58,297 nt of DNA from positions 1-58,297 of the forward strand of contig JAURJZ010000032.1 of assembly GCA_030831965.1 (NCBI GenBank), given 5' to 3'. Source of the stretch: Verrucomicrobiota bacterium (GTDB taxonomy: Bacteria; Verrucomicrobiota; Verrucomicrobiia; Opitutales; UBA953). The notes beneath the pieces were generated by a model, which was not told where the DNA came from, did not search any database, and worked only from the letters and a program-made list of their open reading frames with translations. How positions within the stretch are numbered: position 1 is the first letter of the stretch; the number at the start of each line of letters is the position of its first letter. Positions 55,625-58,297 of this stretch are shown here, in pieces. The position numbers were made by a program, and so were the translations under genes.

Positions 55625-58297
55625 ATGCGGTCGCTCCTCGCCTCCCTCGCCCTCGCCCTTTGCGCCGCCTCCTCGCGCGGCCAAACCCGGCTCATCGAGG
55701 CCTTCGAGAGCGATGGGTTCGACACCTGGGCGGCCGACGGCTCCGCCTTCGGGCTCGCCCCCGTGCCCGGCCGCCAGGACGGGGTCGGCGGCGAGTTCCG
55801 CAACTACGGCGACACCTACCTCGTCGCCTCGGGGCAGGGCGGCGACGATGCCACGGGCAGCCTGACTTCCCCTCCCGTCCGCCTCGACCTCCCCTACCTC
55901 GCCTTCCTCGTCGCCGGCGGCAACCACCCCGGCCGCACCGCCGTCCAGCTCCTTGTCGACGGCCAGGTTGTCCGCCAGGCCACCGGCAACGGCAACCTCA
56001 CCCTCGGCGAGGTCGTCTGGGACATCTCCGAGTTCCTCGGCAAGCAGGGCGTCATCCGGATCCTCGACAGCCAAAAGGGCTCCTGGGGCATCATCGCCGC
56101 CGACCACTTTGTCCTCAGCGCCGACCCCAGGCCCAAGCTCCCCGCCGGCGGCCGCCCCAGGCCCGCCGCCTCCGCCCAGCTCACCCGCGTCGCCGGCGAG
56201 GGCAGCGCGGCGGTCGCACCCGGCGTCGACTTCCGCGTCGCCGCCACCCGCGAGCGGACCGGCGTCACCTCGCCCACCGCCATCACCCTCGGCAACGACG
56301 GCACCCTGCTCGTCGCCGAGACCCACCGCTTCCGCTTCGGCATCGAGGACGACCGCAACCACCTGTACTGGTACCTCGACGACCTCGCCGCCGCCACCAC
56401 CGCCGACCGCGTCGCCCTCCATCGCAAGTGGGACGCGCGCAAGCCGGTCCGGGACCTCACCGAGCGCTCCGAGGTCATCCGCCGCCTCGACCAGGAGGGC
56501 CCCGACGGCGCCTTCGCCCGCGGCCGCGTCTTCTCCGACGGCTACAACGACCTGCTCGACGGCACCGCCGCCGGCATCCTCGCCTGGGACGACACCGTCT
56601 ACTTCGCCTGCATCCCCAAGATCTGGATGCTGCGCGACGGCGGGCCCGACGGCCGCGAGGCCGCCCGCGCCGTCGTCCAGGACGGCTTCGGCGTCCGCAT
56701 CTCCCTCTCCGGCCACGACCTCAACGGCTTCGTCCTCGGGCCCGACGGCCGCATCTGGGGCACCCTCGGGGACCGCGGCTTCAACGGCGTCACCCAGGAG
56801 GGGACCAAGGTCGACCTCCGCAACCAGGGCGCCGTCTTCCGCATGGAGCCCGACGGCACCGGCCTCGAGTTCGTCCACACCGGCCTGCGCAACCCCAAGG
56901 AGATCGCCTTCGACGAGCTCGGCCACGCCGTCTCGGTCGACAACAACTCCGACCAGGGCGACTCCGCCCGCGTCGTCCACATCGTCGACGGCGCCGACTC
57001 CGGCTGGGAGATGGAGCACCAGGCCATGCACACCTTCCACCGCGAGATCGGCCTCGAGCAGCGCCCCGCCTCCCGCTGGATGAACGAGAAGCTCTGGCAC
57101 CTGCCCAACGCCGACCAGCCCGCCTACCTCCTCCCGCCCGTCGCCCATCTCAGCTCCGGACCCTCCGGCCTGGCCCACCATCCCGGCGCCGGCTTCCTCG
57201 CCGACGAGGCCGGCCGCTTCCTCATCTGCGACTACCGCGGCGCCGCCGCCGGCTCCGGCATCTGGTCCTTCCGCCTCGAGCCCGCCGGCGCCGGCCTCCG
57301 CCTCGCCGACCATCGCCAGCTCCTCTGGGGCGTCGCCGCCACCGACGTCGAGTACGACTGGAAGGGCCGCCTCGTCGTCTCCGACTTCGTCGGCGGCTGG
57401 GAGTCGCACCCCAAGGGCCGCATCCTCACCCTCGTCGCCAAGGAGCCCCACCAGCCCAAGGCCGCTGCCGAGGTCGCCGACCTCATCCGCGACGGTTTCT
57501 CCAAGCGCCCGCCCGACGAGCTCGCCCGCCTCCTCGCCCATCCCGACCAGCGCGTCCGCCTCCGCGCCCAGGTCGAGCTCACCCGCCGCCCCGGCGCCGC
57601 CGAGCGCTTCGCCGCCGCCACCCGCTCCGCCAACCGCCTTGAGCGCCTCCACGGCGTCTGGGGCCTCGGCATCCTCGCCCGCCGCGGCGCCGCCATCCTT
57701 CCCGGCGAGGCCTGGGACAACCGTCCCTCGCCCCTCGCGCCCGAGCCGGAGCGCGCCGCCGCCGCCCGTCTCCTCCTCCCTCTCCTGAAGGATGCCGATG
57801 CCGACATTCGCGCCCAGGCCGTCCGCGCCCTCGGCGAATCCCCCCTCCGCGCCGAGGCGATCGGCCTCGGCTCGCTGCTCGCCGACACCTCCCCGCGCGT
57901 CCGCCTCCAGGCCGCCCTCGCCGCCGCCCGCCTCGCCGACCCCTCCGTTCTCCCGCAGGTCACGCAGCTCATCCGCGCCAACGCCGACCGCGACCCCACC
58001 CTGCGCCACGCCGGCGCCTTCGCCCTCGAGAGGCTCGCCCTCTCGCCCGAGGCGATGGACAGGCTTGCGTCCGACCCCAGCGCCTCCGTCCGCCTCGCCG
58101 CCTGCGTCGCCCTCCGCCGCAGGTCCGATCCCTCCGTCGCGCGCTTCCTCGCCGACCCCGATCCGCGCGTGGCCGACGAGGCCATCCGCGCCATCGGCGA
58201 CCGCTCCCTCGACTCGGTCCGCTCCCAGGCGGCCGCCCTGCTCGACAACCTCGGCCGGCGCGAGTGGAACCCCTTCATCCTCCGGCGCCTTGTCCAC
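55625..58297 (+). CDS. Large secreted PVC heme-binding-type protein, 5' part (runs off window)
   Basis: At least 891 residues; no stop before the window end. Signal peptide (1-19, 'SLLASLALALCAASSRG'). A jelly-roll-like domain (about 22-165: 'LIEAFESDGFDTWAADGSAFGLAPV', 'AVQLLVDGQVVRQATG', 'GIIAADHFVLS'). The PVC dehydrogenase-like propeller (about 200-615) has 'TSPTAITLGNDGTLLVAETHRFRFG', 'VSFDDNNSDQGD-like' and 'SGPSGLAHHPG'. Helical HEAT-type repeats follow from about 628 to the end ('HPDQRVRLRAQVEL', 'DADIRAQAVRALG', 'DPDPRVADEAIRAIG'). By analogy a CxxCH cytochrome domain is expected beyond the window; it is not seen here. It has the same architecture class as the gene at 37.2 kb but a different N-terminal domain. 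Confidence 0.85.
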   Translation, partial: MRSLLASLALALCAASSRGQTRLIEAFESDGFDTWAADGSAFGLAPVPGRQDGVGGEFRNYGDTYLVASGQGGDDATGSLTSPPVRLDLPYLAFLVAGGNHPGRTAVQLLVDGQVVRQATGNGNLTLGEVVWDISEFLGKQGVIRILDSQKGSWGIIAADHFVLSADPRPKLPAGGRPRPAASAQLTRVAGEGSAAVAPGVDFRVAATRERTGVTSPTAITLGNDGTLLVAETHRFRFGIEDDRNHLYWYLDDLAAATTADRVALHRKWDARKPVRDLTERSEVIRRLDQEGPDGAFARGRVFSDGYNDLLDGTAAGILAWDDTVYFACIPKIWMLRDGGPDGREAARAVVQDGFGVRISLSGHDLNGFVLGPDGRIWGTLGDRGFNGVTQEGTKVDLRNQGAVFRMEPDGTGLEFVHTGLRNPKEIAFDELGHAVSVDNNSDQGDSARVVHIVDGADSGWEMEHQAMHTFHREIGLEQRPASRWMNEKLWHLPNADQPAYLLPPVAHLSSGPSGLAHHPGAGFLADEAGRFLICDYRGAAAGSGIWSFRLEPAGAGLRLADHRQLLWGVAATDVEYDWKGRLVVSDFVGGWESHPKGRILTLVAKEPHQPKAAAEVADLIRDGFSKRPPDELARLLAHPDQRVRLRAQVELTRRPGAAERFAAATRSANRLERLHGVWGLGILARRGAAILPGEAWDNRPSPLAPEPERAAAARLLLPLLKDADADIRAQAVRALGESPLRAEAIGLGSLLADTSPRVRLQAALAAARLADPSVLPQVTQLIRANADRDPTLRHAGAFALERLALSPEAMDRLASDPSASVRLAACVALRRRSDPSVARFLADPDPRVADEAIRAIGDRSLDSVRSQAAALLDNLGRREWNPFILRRLVH

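Overview
The window is very GC-rich (by eye well over 70 %), with genes packed tightly on both strands and many 4-base start/stop overlaps. Almost no start codon has a recognisable Shine-Dalgarno sequence. Three things point to the PVC superphylum and most likely Verrucomicrobiota, perhaps Opitutia: c-type-cytochrome proteins of the DUF1549/DUF1553, DUF1501 and PVC heme-binding families, a MurC-MurB fusion in the division cluster, and verrucomicrobial-looking orphan genes. The species cannot be named from sequence alone. MurE carries the meso-diaminopimelate motif, so the cell should make DAP-type peptidoglycan. The only RNA genes found are tRNA-Ser(UGA) and tRNA-Leu(GAG). I found no rRNA, transposase, integrase, phage gene or CRISPR array.

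Layout. Positions 1-7.7 kb hold housekeeping genes: the 3' part of purB, a PPi-type phosphofructokinase, a FecR-domain secreted protein, tmk, holB, an ECF sigma factor with a small membrane partner, and on the minus strand aroC with a P-loop protein. From 7.8 to 8.56 kb come a minus-strand lipoprotein and an AT-rich regulatory gap. From 8.5 to 27.0 kb runs one near-continuous dcw cluster: mraZ, rsmH, ftsL, ftsI, murE, murF, mraY, murD, a LysM lipoprotein, ftsW, murG, murC-murB, ddl, ftsQ, ftsA, ftsZ. It makes lipid II from UDP-MurNAc precursors and builds the divisome, and it is headed by a textbook MraZ operator. Its last gene encodes a divergent FtsZ whose GTP-binding signature and T7 catalytic loop are degraded while the C-terminal FtsA-binding peptide is kept. 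This is the most striking item in the window.

Positions 27.0-31.6 kb carry sufS, two minus-strand proteins (one DUF2851), tRNA-Ser and a Tat-exported metallo-beta-lactamase-fold protein. Just 3' of tRNA-Ser, 24 bp of the tRNA end are repeated 142 bp downstream beyond a string of mini-hairpins, and the repeat cuts into a small membrane-protein gene. Positions 31.6-40.4 kb are a PVC secreted-redox module (DUF1549/1553 cytochrome, DUF1501, ThuA-like, and an SGNH/dehydrogenase/HEAT/cytochrome fusion). A flavin-dependent halogenase-like enzyme and a glycosyltransferase follow.

Positions 42.8-48.0 kb hold an RG-rich orphan, tRNA-Leu, purD and a ywlE-rpiB-glyA operon. From 48 kb to the end are a pseudopilin, menA, a dCMP deaminase, a YqgE/AlgH protein, a minus-strand M23 peptidase operon, an isochorismatase-like hydrolase, tsaD, a MidA-type methyltransferase and the 5' part of a second large PVC heme-binding-type secreted protein that runs off the window.
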